Of a stretch of DNA of 64,000 nt, positions 51,297 to 60,522 are shown one piece after another (the first letter of the stretch is position 1; each line of letters starts with the position of its first letter). The DNA is taken from positions 62,001-126,000 of the forward strand of contig NZ_JAMQKA010000012.1 of NCBI RefSeq assembly GCF_031569985.1. The letters are read 5' to 3'. Under the pieces are notes generated by a model. It searched no databases. It was not told the origin of the DNA and saw nothing but the letters and a program-made list of their open reading frames with translations. Source of the DNA: JAMQKA01 sp031569985 (GTDB taxonomy: Bacteria > Bacteroidota > Rhodothermia > Balneolales > Balneolaceae). The translations under genes and the position numbers were made by a program.

Positions 51297-51508
51297 GGAT
51301 GCAAATGAGTTTTTTATTGCTGATTTACCGTTATGTTGGGGTGCGGTAGAACACAGCATTTCCCTTCATGGGAACCCTGTAGTGCCACCGGCAGACCGAA
51401 TAAAGCTACGTCTTTTGCAGGAAATTCACAGACTTTTTTCCCAGGAAAATACCGTGGCTTGTGGCACAAAAGATATAGAAAAGAATTACTTTTCCACCGG
51501 TCGGGCAC

Positions 51509-51523
51509 GTGAATTTAATTCAC
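51509..51523. promoter_or_regulatory. Palindrome GTGAATTTAATTCAC upstream of the last element gene
   Basis: Perfect 15-bp palindrome about 210 bp upstream of the ATG at 51296, followed by a direct repeat GTAGTAC at 51537 and 51550. It could be an operator or part of an element end. No coding frame explains it. Confidence 0.4.
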
Positions 51524-51602
51524 ATAGTTCATTTGTAGTAGTACAAAAAGTAGTACATGAATCCTCAAAATTGGCCTTTATGCCAGCTAAACCCGATATT
51601 CG

Positions 51603-51631
51603 TTTTGAAACAAGTTCAGGATGACACAGAG
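51603..51631. repeat. Dispersed repeat with TTCAGGATGACACAGAG core, copy 1
   Basis: The sequence from TTTTGAAACAAG to ACACAGAG recurs almost exactly at 61217-61246, 9.6 kb away, outside the element. Its 5' part forms a short inverted repeat (in copy 2 CCTGAA / TTCAGG). This is a REP-like intergenic repeat. Confidence 0.7.
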
Positions 51632-51795
51632 ACTTCTTTTCAACCCTTAACTGCGTTACGTATGTGAATCGCAGAATACTCAATTCAATTTCTTTGGTTT
51701 CAGTGGAGCTACTTCCGAGCTGGTGTGTTGGCATAAAAATGGCCAGATAGAATTACAGCTCTTGTCTGAATTGAATACCGAGTCCTCATCGTAGG

Positions 51796-51823
51796 AAGAT
51801 TTCTCCCTCTCGGTCGAAATGAC
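51796..51823 (-). repeat. GTCAT..CGA..GAGA.ATCTT dispersed repeat, inverted copy
   Basis: On the minus strand it reads GTCATTTCGACC, then GAGAGGGAGAAATCTT. It matches at most conserved positions the element at 51937-51964, in the opposite orientation. Confidence 0.6.
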
Positions 51824-51936
51824 GACGTCGAATAGAGGATAGTAGTCTGTCGGACGAGCATAATCTACTGCGAACCCTCCGAATTTGGCCAGGTTTTGGG
51901 CTACTATCTGGGGATATACTCCATCCCTATAACCCA

Positions 51937-51964
51937 GTCATCTCGAACGTGAGTGAGAGATCTT
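51937..51964 (+). repeat. GTCAT..CGA..GAGA.ATCTT dispersed repeat, direct copy
   Basis: GTCATCTCGAACGTGAG followed by TGAGAGATCTT. Such sequences are recurrent intergenic repeats in Bacteroidota-type genomes. The whole stretch 51297-52428 otherwise holds no gene that I can support. Confidence 0.6.
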
Positions 51965-52179
51965 TGTGCCAAAGGGCAAGTTTCGTTTCTGTCATTAAGC
52001 CCCATCCACGACCGTCCGCATTGAAATACCAGGCGATTAGCATTCTGGCGGCGGTGCTGTACCGAGGTGCAGCCCACCGTGGAAGGTAGACCGCACCAGT
52101 GCCGTTGTACACTCCTTACTACTACGAGTGACTGTTGCTTACTACTCCATCGGACTACAAGGACTACTCCGTGTGTCTG

Positions 52180-52331
52180 ACATTATAGTGTCGGGCTATC
52201 CGACATTAGTATGTCAGGGTATGCGACATTATAATGTCAGGCACTCCGACATACTAATGTTATCCATCATGACATTGTAATGTCAGACCATGCGACATCA
52301 TAATGTCATGGAGCGCGACATTGTGATGTCG
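52180..52331. repeat. Seven 14-bp palindromes at an exact 23-bp period
   Basis: Units GACATnnnnATGTC start at 52180, 52203, 52226, 52249, 52272, 52295 and 52318. Each is a 14-bp imperfect palindrome with arms GACAT/ATGTC (unit 4 ends in T; unit 1 has one arm mismatch, GTGTC), separated by unrelated 9-bp spacers. A period of 23 bp is not a multiple of three, so coding is excluded. It resembles iterons, a partition-type site or a multimeric operator. Confidence 0.9.
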
Positions 52332-52428
52332 CACAGACGGTGCTTATAAGGGCAGACATGTTGAGTGGTAAGGATAGACAACTACCTCCCAACCTATAAA
52401 AGCGTTTGCGCAGGTAGACTTTTCTAAA

Positions 52429-53058
52429 TTAGAAATGGAATCCGATCATAAACAGCAGGGTACCGTTCCGCGAAGCTTGTGAAGCCGCCCCGTTAAAAAC
52501 ATCGGTAAACCCCACGTCATAGCGAATTTCCGCAGTCATGGTATTGAAAGGAAAATGAAGATCGGTACCTACGCCCAACACGCCTCCAAAATCGGTATCA
52601 CTGGCCTGGTTAACTAGTTTATCGGGCGTGGACTGCTGATTTTCAACCAGTTCGATATTGCTGTTGTTGGCAATCAAAAATGAAATGTAAGGCCCGGCGT
52701 AAAGATGAGGACGAAAGAATCCATCAAACGGCAGATGATATTTGGCCAGCACTGGTATCTCCACATAATCCAGCGTGAGATCAAACTCGATATCCAGCGA
52801 AGGATCACGCTCACTGCTTCCCTTTTCCAGGTACAATACTTCCGGCTGCACAGAAAAGGCACGGGTGAACCGGAAATCGAATGAAAGGCCTATCACAAAA
52901 CCGGGGGCAGAGGAGCTCTCCCAATCGGTATTCGTCAGGCTGCTGGTAGCGATCCCGCCTTTTAAGCGTTTGTCGGGTTTTATTTCATCCTGGGCTTTTA
53001 GCGGAACGGTGGCAAAGGCCAATAGAAATATTCCTGAAATGAATATTTTAAATCTCAT
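52429..53058 (-). CDS. PorT-like outer-membrane beta-barrel protein
   Basis: 209 residues. Signal peptide MRFKIFISGIFLLAFATVPLKAQ, then eight or so amphipathic strands (FVIGLSFDFRFTRAFSVQPEVLYLEKG, split over two strands; YVEIPVLAKYHLPF; LYAGPYISFLI) and a final MIGFHF ending in Phe. This is the OmpW/PorT-like 8-stranded barrel group of Bacteroidota. Ligand unknown. Separate from uvrA, on the same strand, 200 bp downstream. Confidence 0.8.
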   Translation of the reverse strand: MRFKIFISGIFLLAFATVPLKAQDEIKPDKRLKGGIATSSLTNTDWESSSAPGFVIGLSFDFRFTRAFSVQPEVLYLEKGSSERDPSLDIEFDLTLDYVEIPVLAKYHLPFDGFFRPHLYAGPYISFLIANNSNIELVENQQSTPDKLVNQASDTDFGGVLGVGTDLHFPFNTMTAEIRYDVGFTDVFNGAASQASRNGTLLFMIGFHF

Positions 53059-53256
53059 ACAAATTGAGTTGATGACCGTGGATTGTACAGTGCTAACTTA
53101 TATGATGCGATTGGAAAATAGAAATAACCATTCGAAATGCCTGACTCGTGATGCGTATAGCACTCAGCTTGAATTTACTTCCACTTTATTATTCCCGTTT
53201 TTCACAACTTCAGGAATAGCAAATAGTATTCGTCTCACATCTGGCGTTTCACACCC

Positions 53257-56064
53257 TTAAAGCTCTTCCTTCAAATACTTGCCCGTATAGCTCTCTTCAA
53301 TTTCGGCTATCTCTTCCGGGGTGCCGGTGCCCACAATCTGTCCGCCGGCAAAGCCGCCCTCGGGACCGATATCAATAATATGATCGGCGCTTTTAATGAC
53401 ATCCAGGTTGTGTTCAATGATGATGACCGTATGCCCCTCATTTACCAAGCGGTTGAAGGAGTCGAGCAGGTTGTTGATATCCTCGAAATGGAGGCCGGTG
53501 GTCGGCTCATCAAAGAAGTAGAGCGTGTGGTCACCGGCACTTTTGGATAGGAATTTCGCCAGCTTCACCCGCTGCGCTTCTCCGCCAGATAGCGTGGGCG
53601 CACTCTGTCCCAGTTTCAAATACCCTAGTCCCACATCCTCAAGTGGCTGTAAGCGGTTCGTAATCGAGGCTTCATCCACAAAAAAATCAATCGCCTCGGA
53701 GACCGACATCTCCAGCACATCATGAATGTTCTTGCCACGGTACTTCACGCCCAGCACATCCTTGCGGTAGCGCTTGCCGTTGCAGGTTTCACAGGTAAGC
53801 TCGATATCCGCCATAAACTGCATCTCGATCGTCTGCACGCCTTCGCCCTCACAGGTTTCGCAGCGTCCGCCGGGCACGTTAAAAGAGAAATGACCCGGCT
53901 CGTAGCCCATCAGCTTGGATTGTCGTGTGTTGGTAAAAAGATCGCGAATACCGTCAAAGGCTTTTGTATAGGTGGCGGGATTAGAGCGTGACGAACGGCC
54001 TATCGGTGACTGGTCGACCATCTCCACGGAGTCGATGTGATTTAATCCTTTAATAGCCTTGTGCCGACCCACTTTGTCGTTGTAGGTACCCAGCTGTTTC
54101 TGGATGCCCCCGTAGAGCGTATCGTGCACCAGGGTAGACTTGCCAGAACCGCTGACTCCCGTCACGCATATAAACTTGCCGAGTGGAAATTCCACTTCCA
54201 GGCTTTTCAGGTTGTGTTCGGTAGCCCCCTCCAGCACGATGGAGTTGCCACTTCCCTTCCGACGCTTGGCGGGCACGGGAATCTCTTTGCGCCCGCTCAC
54301 ATATTTACCGGTTAGCGTCTTGGCTTCTTTAAGGTTTTCGTAAGAACCTTCAAAGACCACTTCTCCGCCGTGTATACCGGCAAAAGGACCGATATCGATG
54401 ATATTGTCCGCGGCCTCGATCATTGCCGGATCGTGCTCAACCACCAGCACCGTGTTGCCGATATCGCGTAACGACTTCAGGATGTTGATCAGGCGATCGT
54501 TGTCGCGCGGGTGCAGCCCGATAGTGGGTTCATCCAACACATAAAGACTTCCAATGAGCGAGCTTCCCAGTGAATTTGCCAGGCTAATTCGCTGGGATTC
54601 TCCGCCGCTGAGCGTGTTGGCCAGCCGGTTCAGGGTCAGGTAATCGAGTCCCACTTCATCCAGGTACTTCAGGCGCTTGCGAATTTCGAACAGGATCTGC
54701 TCAGCTACTTCTTTTTCAAAGTCGGTCAGCTCCAGATCCTCGAAGAATTCTCGAGCATGTCCAATCGTCAGCTCAGCAATCTCCCCGATGTGCTTGCCAT
54801 CCACCTTTACGTAAAGCCCATCCGGACGCACGCGGTATCCTTCACAATCGGGGCAGCGACTGTAGCCGCGGTACCGGGAATAGAATACCCGCATGTGCAC
54901 TTTGTAGGACTGGCTTTTAATATCCTCAAAAAAGTCATTCAGCCCCTTGTATTCATCCTTACCCTTCCAGATGATATCCTTCATCTCCTTGGAAAGCTCA
55001 TTATACGGCGTGTCAATCGGCAGGCTGTAGCGCGCCGACACCTTAATCAGGTCGCGAAGATTTTTGCTGAATTTCTGTCCACTGTAGGGGGCAATTGCAC
55101 CGTCGCGGATCGTCTTGCCGGGATCGGGAATTACCAGGTCTTCATCAATGCCGGCCACCCGTCCAAAGCCTTCGCATTTGTCACAGGCGCCATACGGGTT
55201 GTTGAAGGAGAACATCTGCGGCGTAGGCTCTTCAAACTCGATACCGTCCATCTCAAAACGCTCGCTGAAGTTTATCTCTTGCCCATTCCGAATTTTGATA
55301 GAGCAACGGCCGCGTCCTTCATGAAAAGCGGTTTCCACGGAATCGGCGATGCGGCTCCGGGTATCGTCGTCCTTCTTCACCCCGAGACGGTCAACCAGCA
55401 CGCGGTATTCATCAGCATTCATCTTCTTGGGATTGACGTCATCGGTAGTCAGATCCAGCAGCTGCTCATCTTCAACATGAAGCAGGCGTGTGAGTCCCTT
55501 TTCTTTGAGCACCTTGAGCTCGTCATTTAACTTCTTTTTCTCGTGGTGCGGGATGGGAAACAGCACGTAAAACTTGGTGCCCTCCTCGTACTGGTCAAAC
55601 AGCTCGTCAATGACCGTCTTGGTGGAGTCCTTCTTTACTTCCTTACCCGACTTGGGAGAAATTGTGCGGCCGATACGTCCCCAGAGCAGACGCATATAGT
55701 CATAAATTTCGGTTGTGGTTCCAACCGTAGAACGCGGGTTGGATGAAGTAGTCTTCTGCTGGATCGCCATCGCGGGAGAAATACCCTGCATAAAATCGAC
55801 GTCCGGCTTGTCCATCCGCTCAAGGAACTGCCGGGCATAGCTGGAGAGACTCTCCACATATCGTCGCTGGCCTTCGGCATAGATCGTATCAAAAGCCAGA
55901 CTCGACTTCCCGGAACCGGAGACGCCGGTCACCACAGTCATTTTGTTCCTGGGAATTTCAATGTCAATGTCTTTGAGGTTGTGCACCCGGGCTCCCTTAA
56001 CGATGATGGGACGGTCGCCACTTTTGATTTGCTTCTCTTTCGCTACAGCTTCAGATTGGGACAT
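53257..56064 (-). CDS. uvrA: Excinuclease ABC subunit A
   Basis: Damage-recognition ATPase of nucleotide excision repair, loading UvrB. 935 residues, full length. Two ABC modules: Walker A GVSGSGKSS at about residue 47 and again (GVSGSGKSTLVHD) in the second half; signatures LSGGESQRI and LSGGEAQRVKLA; Walker B LDEPTIGLHP and FFDEPTTGLHF. Zinc modules CDKCEGFG, CPDCEGYRV and CETCEGEG / CETCNGKRY are intact. Confidence 0.98.
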   Translation of the reverse strand: MSQSEAVAKEKQIKSGDRPIIVKGARVHNLKDIDIEIPRNKMTVVTGVSGSGKSSLAFDTIYAEGQRRYVESLSSYARQFLERMDKPDVDFMQGISPAMAIQQKTTSSNPRSTVGTTTEIYDYMRLLWGRIGRTISPKSGKEVKKDSTKTVIDELFDQYEEGTKFYVLFPIPHHEKKKLNDELKVLKEKGLTRLLHVEDEQLLDLTTDDVNPKKMNADEYRVLVDRLGVKKDDDTRSRIADSVETAFHEGRGRCSIKIRNGQEINFSERFEMDGIEFEEPTPQMFSFNNPYGACDKCEGFGRVAGIDEDLVIPDPGKTIRDGAIAPYSGQKFSKNLRDLIKVSARYSLPIDTPYNELSKEMKDIIWKGKDEYKGLNDFFEDIKSQSYKVHMRVFYSRYRGYSRCPDCEGYRVRPDGLYVKVDGKHIGEIAELTIGHAREFFEDLELTDFEKEVAEQILFEIRKRLKYLDEVGLDYLTLNRLANTLSGGESQRISLANSLGSSLIGSLYVLDEPTIGLHPRDNDRLINILKSLRDIGNTVLVVEHDPAMIEAADNIIDIGPFAGIHGGEVVFEGSYENLKEAKTLTGKYVSGRKEIPVPAKRRKGSGNSIVLEGATEHNLKSLEVEFPLGKFICVTGVSGSGKSTLVHDTLYGGIQKQLGTYNDKVGRHKAIKGLNHIDSVEMVDQSPIGRSSRSNPATYTKAFDGIRDLFTNTRQSKLMGYEPGHFSFNVPGGRCETCEGEGVQTIEMQFMADIELTCETCNGKRYRKDVLGVKYRGKNIHDVLEMSVSEAIDFFVDEASITNRLQPLEDVGLGYLKLGQSAPTLSGGEAQRVKLAKFLSKSAGDHTLYFFDEPTTGLHFEDINNLLDSFNRLVNEGHTVIIIEHNLDVIKSADHIIDIGPEGGFAGGQIVGTGTPEEIAEIEESYTGKYLKEEL

Positions 56065-56222
56065 TCAGTAGTGATAATTTTAAGCTTTCAAATAAACAAG
56101 TGAATATACGAAAATTAGATCAGAAGATGTGACCTGAATATGGATAAAAAATTCTACTGCGGTTGATGAATGGGTGGTAACAAAAAATGGGAGTGGTATC
56201 GTTCTCTGGTTGGCTATATACC

Positions 56223-56255
56223 ATGTGCGACGCACTTCACAAGTGCGTCGCACAT
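56223..56255. repeat. Perfect 15-bp-arm inverted repeat upstream of uvrA
   Basis: Arms ATGTGCGACGCACTT and its exact complement around a CAC loop. It lies in the 56065-56426 gap, between divergently oriented uvrA and the CPBP gene. Likely a dispersed REP-like palindrome; it lacks a T-run and is not after a gene end, so not a terminator. Confidence 0.75.
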
Positions 56256-56361
56256 CTAAAAGTGAAACGTTGCTTCCTGCTGAATATGTTTATCAATGCG
56301 ACTAATTTAATTAAACTGTAAATCTGAGATATCAGCGTAAACCGCGGGAGTTAAATCTTCC

Positions 56362-56388
56362 CGCAGATTGCGCAGATTTCGCAGATTT
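56362..56388 (+). repeat. Three tandem CGCAGATTn 9-mers
   Basis: CGCAGATTG, CGCAGATTT, CGCAGATTT in direct tandem, ahead of the CPBP gene. This motif recurs intergenically in related genomes as a short repeat family. Confidence 0.65.
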
Positions 56389-56426
56389 TAATACCTGCAA
56401 ATCAAGATAATACACGCCAAGACAAC

Positions 56427-57056
56427 ATGGACAACCGTTACTACCTGTTTGCCGAATTCCTGGTCCTTTTTATCGGCCTGCCATTGGCATTTTATTTTGA
56501 CCTGGTGTCAATCCCAAAAATTGCGGGGTTGCTGGCCGTGTCGCTCTTCACTGTTCTGGTACTCTGGTTTGATAAACGGCATGACTTCAGCAAGCTCTTC
56601 TCGCTGCCGGATGGCAATGCCTCTGTTCAAAAACTGCTGCTTAAAAGTCTTGCCGTTGCGCTGACCATCACCGGGCTGGTATTGTTGTTGAATCCCGATG
56701 AACTGTTCATTTTCCCGCGACAACAACCCTTGGTCTGGATGATCGTAATGCTGCTCTACCCGCTCCTGTCGGCACTTCCCCAAGAACTTATCTACCGGGC
56801 CTTTTTCTTCGAGCGGTATGACAAGCTTTTTCCCTCGGAACAATTGCTGGGGATCGCGAGCGCTATCGCCTTTTCTGCCCTGCACATTATTTATGACAAC
56901 TGGTGGGCTGTGGGATTGTCCCTTGTCGGGGGCTTTATATTTGTGCAGACCTACCGAAAATCGAGATCATTATACTGGGTTTCAGTGGAACATGCCATTT
57001 ACGGTTGCCTGGTCTTCACCATCGGGATGGGGCACTTTTTTTATGAGGCTTTTTGA
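56427..57056 (+). CDS. CPBP-family intramembrane glutamic protease
   Basis: 209 residues with six or seven helices. The CPBP (Abi/Rce1) motif 1 appears as LPQELIYRAFFF: the second Glu and the Arg of EExxxR are present but the first Glu is Gln. Motif 2 FSALHIIYDNW supplies the His. The family includes peptidases involved in bacteriocin self-immunity and prenyl-protein processing. With one catalytic Glu changed activity is uncertain. Confidence 0.8.
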   Translation: MDNRYYLFAEFLVLFIGLPLAFYFDLVSIPKIAGLLAVSLFTVLVLWFDKRHDFSKLFSLPDGNASVQKLLLKSLAVALTITGLVLLLNPDELFIFPRQQPLVWMIVMLLYPLLSALPQELIYRAFFFERYDKLFPSEQLLGIASAIAFSALHIIYDNWWAVGLSLVGGFIFVQTYRKSRSLYWVSVEHAIYGCLVFTIGMGHFFYEAF

Positions 57057-57068
57057 GGTGTAAACTGC

Positions 57069-58388
57069 TCATTCAATCCGCATTCTCCGCACCAGGTGAT
57101 TTTCCCAGTCAGTGATATACAGGAAGGTCTCGCTATAACTGAGTGCCAGGTGGTAGGGTTTGTTGAAGCGAGCTTTGTCACCAATTCCATCAGCATGACC
57201 CGGCATGCCATTACCGGCCAATGTTACCACCTCCTCATCTCGTATCATCCGGATGGCGTGGTTGCCGGAGTCAGAAAAAAGGATGGTCCCGTCAGCATCA
57301 ACCTCGATCCCGGTCGGTCGATTCAATCGGGCCATCTCCAAATCCCCGTCCCGGAACCCGGGCTCCCTATTACCGGCCAGGGTAGACACGCTTCCGGTTT
57401 CGATATCAATTTGCCTGATTCGGTGGCTGTAATAGTCAGCCACATATAATCTCTTTCCATCGGGGTGAAGTGCCAGGCTCAAGGGTGCAGTAAATGTAGC
57501 TGATTCCGCCGGGCCGTCGTTATCTCCCGGCCTGCCGGACCCTGCTAATATGCTGACATTTCCCCATCGATCGATCTTTTTAACCTGGAAATTATAGGGA
57601 TCAGTGACATACATCGTCTTGTCGGGACCAATGGCAATATCAGAGGGAGCCTTCCAGGATATCCCATTTGCAATGCCCGAATAGGTGCCTACATCCCGAT
57701 CGTAACTGACACTTCGTATCGCCAGGTTATGTGCATCTGCTACATACAACATTCCACTGGGTGCCAATGCCAGGCCCATCGGTTTTGAAAAAAGTGCCTC
57801 ATCAGCCGATCCATCTTTATATCCTGAACCCCAACCTCTTCCTGCCCAGGTCGTCACATGCCGGTCTCGGTCGATCTTTCGAATCAGGGCGTTCTCAGAA
57901 TCACCTATATAGAGGGCCCCGCTGGGATCTGTTGCAATACCCCAAGGCCTGTTAAAACGTGCACTCTCTCCATCTCCGTTGCGATTTCCCATCACCCCAC
58001 CGGCCCAGGTTTCTACTGTAATGGTATAAATATATGTGAACTGAGAGCCTTCCCCGGTTTTGCCATTTACTGTAACGCTTACAGGTCCGGATCCGGCATT
58101 TTTGGGTACAAGTACTTCCAATCGCTCTTTAGATGCAGAAACCAATTGCGCCTCATGCCCATTGAAATGGACTGTATTGGTACTTTTTCCTCCGCCAAAA
58201 TAATCACCGGTTATAATCACACGTGTATTGAAGACTCCACTGTCAGGTTCAATAGAAATTAGATGGGGATGTTCGGTATAGATCGAACCCACGATTGTAT
58301 TGCTATCTGAACATGCAGTTAAATTAACAAGGAGGGCAACACAGGAAATAAGCAGCCACTCCCGGACTGTCTTTTTCTCTCTTAACAT
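57069..58388 (-). CDS. NHL-repeat lipoprotein with IPT/TIG domain
   Basis: About 439 residues from ATG 58388 (AGAGAGG upstream), giving a lipoprotein signal (WLLISCVALLVNLTAC). An IPT/TIG immunoglobulin-like domain (PHLISIEPDSGVFNTRVIITG) is followed by about five NHL beta-propeller blades, each with GxxGxxDG...ARFNRPxGIAxD (for instance SARFNRPWGIATDPSGALY). Cell-surface, probably carbohydrate or protein binding. The longer frame to 58502 lacks a signal and is disfavoured. Confidence 0.85.
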   Translation of the reverse strand: MLREKKTVREWLLISCVALLVNLTACSDSNTIVGSIYTEHPHLISIEPDSGVFNTRVIITGDYFGGGKSTNTVHFNGHEAQLVSASKERLEVLVPKNAGSGPVSVTVNGKTGEGSQFTYIYTITVETWAGGVMGNRNGDGESARFNRPWGIATDPSGALYIGDSENALIRKIDRDRHVTTWAGRGWGSGYKDGSADEALFSKPMGLALAPSGMLYVADAHNLAIRSVSYDRDVGTYSGIANGISWKAPSDIAIGPDKTMYVTDPYNFQVKKIDRWGNVSILAGSGRPGDNDGPAESATFTAPLSLALHPDGKRLYVADYYSHRIRQIDIETGSVSTLAGNREPGFRDGDLEMARLNRPTGIEVDADGTILFSDSGNHAIRMIRDEEVVTLAGNGMPGHADGIGDKARFNKPYHLALSYSETFLYITDWENHLVRRMRIE

Positions 58389-58668
58389 AGTTTTTTCCTC
58401 TCTATCTATTTTAGACGACCGCTCAAAAGTTAAATGAAGGGCATCAGACGCCTGAACAATCCGACGTATACTAACTTGCGCTTGCTCCTGGAAAACTATC
58501 AACTCCAGAAATGACTCAGATAAACCTATCTCTCCATTTATTTGAACTGTAATAGGTGGATGATGTTCCCATCTGTGAACTTTTTTATACAGAACCAGCG
58601 TTTAGCATCTCTGGCAAAATCATTATCTTTGATCGTTCAAAACAAAATCGTTTACAAACAGGAATTTA

Positions 58669-59850
58669 ATGTCCATCAATAAACAGCAGGTACGAACAGC
58701 GCTAGCCCATGTCATCCATCCAAAGTATGGAAAGGACCTTGTAACCCTAAATCTGATCCAGGACCTGATCGTGCAGGATAAATTTATCACGTTCACAATC
58801 GATCTTCCTGAAAAGACGCCCGAACTGGATACTAAGCTGAAGAAGATGTGCGAGGACACCCTTCGCAAATATGTGGACGACGATCTGGTCCTCGATATTC
58901 AGACTGCAGTGAATCTGTCTAAAAAAAGAGAGCTCGAGGGCGATGAAGATGCAGGCGGCGAACCGGCATTCCCGGGTCAGGGGCACCGGGAAAAGAAACA
59001 GCAAAAGCCACCCCAGCAGCAGGGCGATGAAGAGCTGTTGCAGGGCGTAGATAATATCATAGCCGTGGCTTCCGGGAAGGGCGGTGTGGGAAAATCCACA
59101 GTTGCGGTAAATCTGGCTTGTGGCCTGGCGCGAACCGGGGCCAAAGTGGGCCTGCTGGATACCGATATTTACGGGCCGAGCATACCCACCATGATGGACA
59201 CACATGAGCGGCCGAATATCACGACACAAAAGAAGCTTATTCCACTGGAAAAGTATGGAGTTAAGTTTGTTTCCATGGGCCTGCTTGTTGATCCTGACCA
59301 GGCAATGATATGGCGCGGACCGATGGTTACGAGTGCCGTCAAGCAATTTATGCAGGAAGTGGTCTGGGGCGACCTCGATTACCTGGTTCTCGACCTGCCT
59401 CCCGGAACGGGTGATGTGCAGCTGACGATCGTGCAAACCGTGCCTTTGACCGGTGCTATCGTTGTTTCTACTCCACAAAATGTTGCTTTGGATGATGCGC
59501 GAAAAGGAGTAGCAATGTTCAAAAAAGTGAGCGTGCCGGTGCTGGGTATCGTAGAGAATATGGCCTACTTCGTGCCCCCGGACATGCCGGACAAGAAGTA
59601 CCATATTTTCGGTGAGCACGGGGCCCGCGACCTCGCAGAACGCATGGGCATTAACTTCCTGGGCGAAATCCCGCTGGAGCAGTCCGTCCGGGAAAGCGGC
59701 GATGCCGGCAAACCCATTGTTTTGCAGGATGTAGAATCGAAGTCGGCACAGGCTTTTATCGAGCTGTCCAACAATACTATCCAGCAACTGGCCCTCCGCA
59801 ACAAGGAACAGGGACCTACTGAGAAAATCGATATTAAGATCAAGCCGTAA
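58669..59850 (+). CDS. mrp: Mrp/ApbC (Nbp35-type) iron-sulfur carrier P-loop ATPase
   Basis: 393 residues. N-terminal MIP18/DUF59 domain (about 1-85), a charged linker, then a deviant-Walker-A ParA-like ATPase: ASGKGGVGKSTVAVNLA, DTDIYGPSIPTM, VLDLPPGTGDVQLT. The Cys pair for a bridging Fe-S cluster (CxxC after GIVENMAYF) is not present: it reads FVPPDMPDKKYHIFG, so cluster binding may differ. AGGA precedes the ATG. Housekeeping role in Fe-S assembly. Confidence 0.92.
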   Translation: MSINKQQVRTALAHVIHPKYGKDLVTLNLIQDLIVQDKFITFTIDLPEKTPELDTKLKKMCEDTLRKYVDDDLVLDIQTAVNLSKKRELEGDEDAGGEPAFPGQGHREKKQQKPPQQQGDEELLQGVDNIIAVASGKGGVGKSTVAVNLACGLARTGAKVGLLDTDIYGPSIPTMMDTHERPNITTQKKLIPLEKYGVKFVSMGLLVDPDQAMIWRGPMVTSAVKQFMQEVVWGDLDYLVLDLPPGTGDVQLTIVQTVPLTGAIVVSTPQNVALDDARKGVAMFKKVSVPVLGIVENMAYFVPPDMPDKKYHIFGEHGARDLAERMGINFLGEIPLEQSVRESGDAGKPIVLQDVESKSAQAFIELSNNTIQQLALRNKEQGPTEKIDIKIKP

Positions 59851-59860
59851 TAAATCCGCT

Positions 59861-59892
59861 GGTGCGGTCCACTACACAAGTGGGGCTGCACC
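59861..59892 (+). terminator. Inverted repeat after mrp
   Basis: GGTGCGGTCCACT / AGTGGGGCTGCACC, imperfect arms around ACACA, 10 bp after the mrp stop. No clear T-run; may be a terminator or a REP-type repeat. Confidence 0.45.
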
Positions 59893-59958
59893 TTCGAATA
59901 AACTTTCGCTTGTAAGATGGAGCACACCTGGGAGTGTACCCCATCCGTTTGTGCTTAT

Positions 59959-60360
59959 TTATTTCATTGAGTGTAGAGCTACGCGATTGCCTTCGGTATC
60001 TTCAAAGACCGCCATATACCCGTAATCACCGGATATTTGAGTCTTGGGCGTCAATATTTTACCGCCATTCTTTTCAATACGGTTCAATACGAGTTGAAGA
60101 TCGGGCTCACCGCTTAAATAGACCAGCGCTCCATCGTGGCTGGGTTTGTAGAACCCCTTGTGTTCACAAAGAGCACCACCTATTCCGCCTTCTTCTACGG
60201 GAAACATACTCATCTTGAAATCATCATCACCCATATCCAGGTCGGTCAGTTCCACTTCAAAAATACTCTCGTAGAACTTTTTGGCTCTGCTTATTTTCTT
60301 GGTGGGAATTTCAAACCAAGCGACCGCTGTTTTCATCTTTTTAAGTGTTTTTGGTGCCAT
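59959..60360 (-). CDS. VOC-family (glyoxalase/bleomycin-resistance-like) protein
   Basis: 133 residues. VOC fold with two beta-alpha-beta-beta-beta units: MKTAVAWFEIPTKKISRAKKFYESIF, then PDLQLVLNRIEKNGGKILTPKT and DTEGNRVALHSMK. The ATG at 60360 has GGAGAGGG just upstream. Enzymatic role not determinable. Confidence 0.85.
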   Translation of the reverse strand: MAPKTLKKMKTAVAWFEIPTKKISRAKKFYESIFEVELTDLDMGDDDFKMSMFPVEEGGIGGALCEHKGFYKPSHDGALVYLSGEPDLQLVLNRIEKNGGKILTPKTQISGDYGYMAVFEDTEGNRVALHSMK

Positions 60361-60522
60361 AATTCCCTCTCCTTTTTTTGTTTTTGATGGAATAAGAACG
60401 CTAACAGAACGGTTAATTCACAACATACTATTCAATTGTCGTCCTACTGTCGTGCTGTCTAATTTGCAGCGTTGACAGCATTTGCTAAATTACTACAAAA
60501 CAGGAAGATAACCTATATAGAA

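Noticed and set aside
51235..51624. 129-residue plus-strand open frame
   Set aside because: It overlaps the reverse-strand gene start and runs through repeat DNA; no motif or start signal supports it.
51927..52112. 61-residue minus-strand open frame
   Set aside because: It coincides with the dispersed GTCAT repeat and low-information sequence; no sign of coding.
52180..52331. CRISPR array
   Set aside because: Repeat units are 14 bp and spacers 9 bp, far below CRISPR sizes, and no cas gene is in the window.
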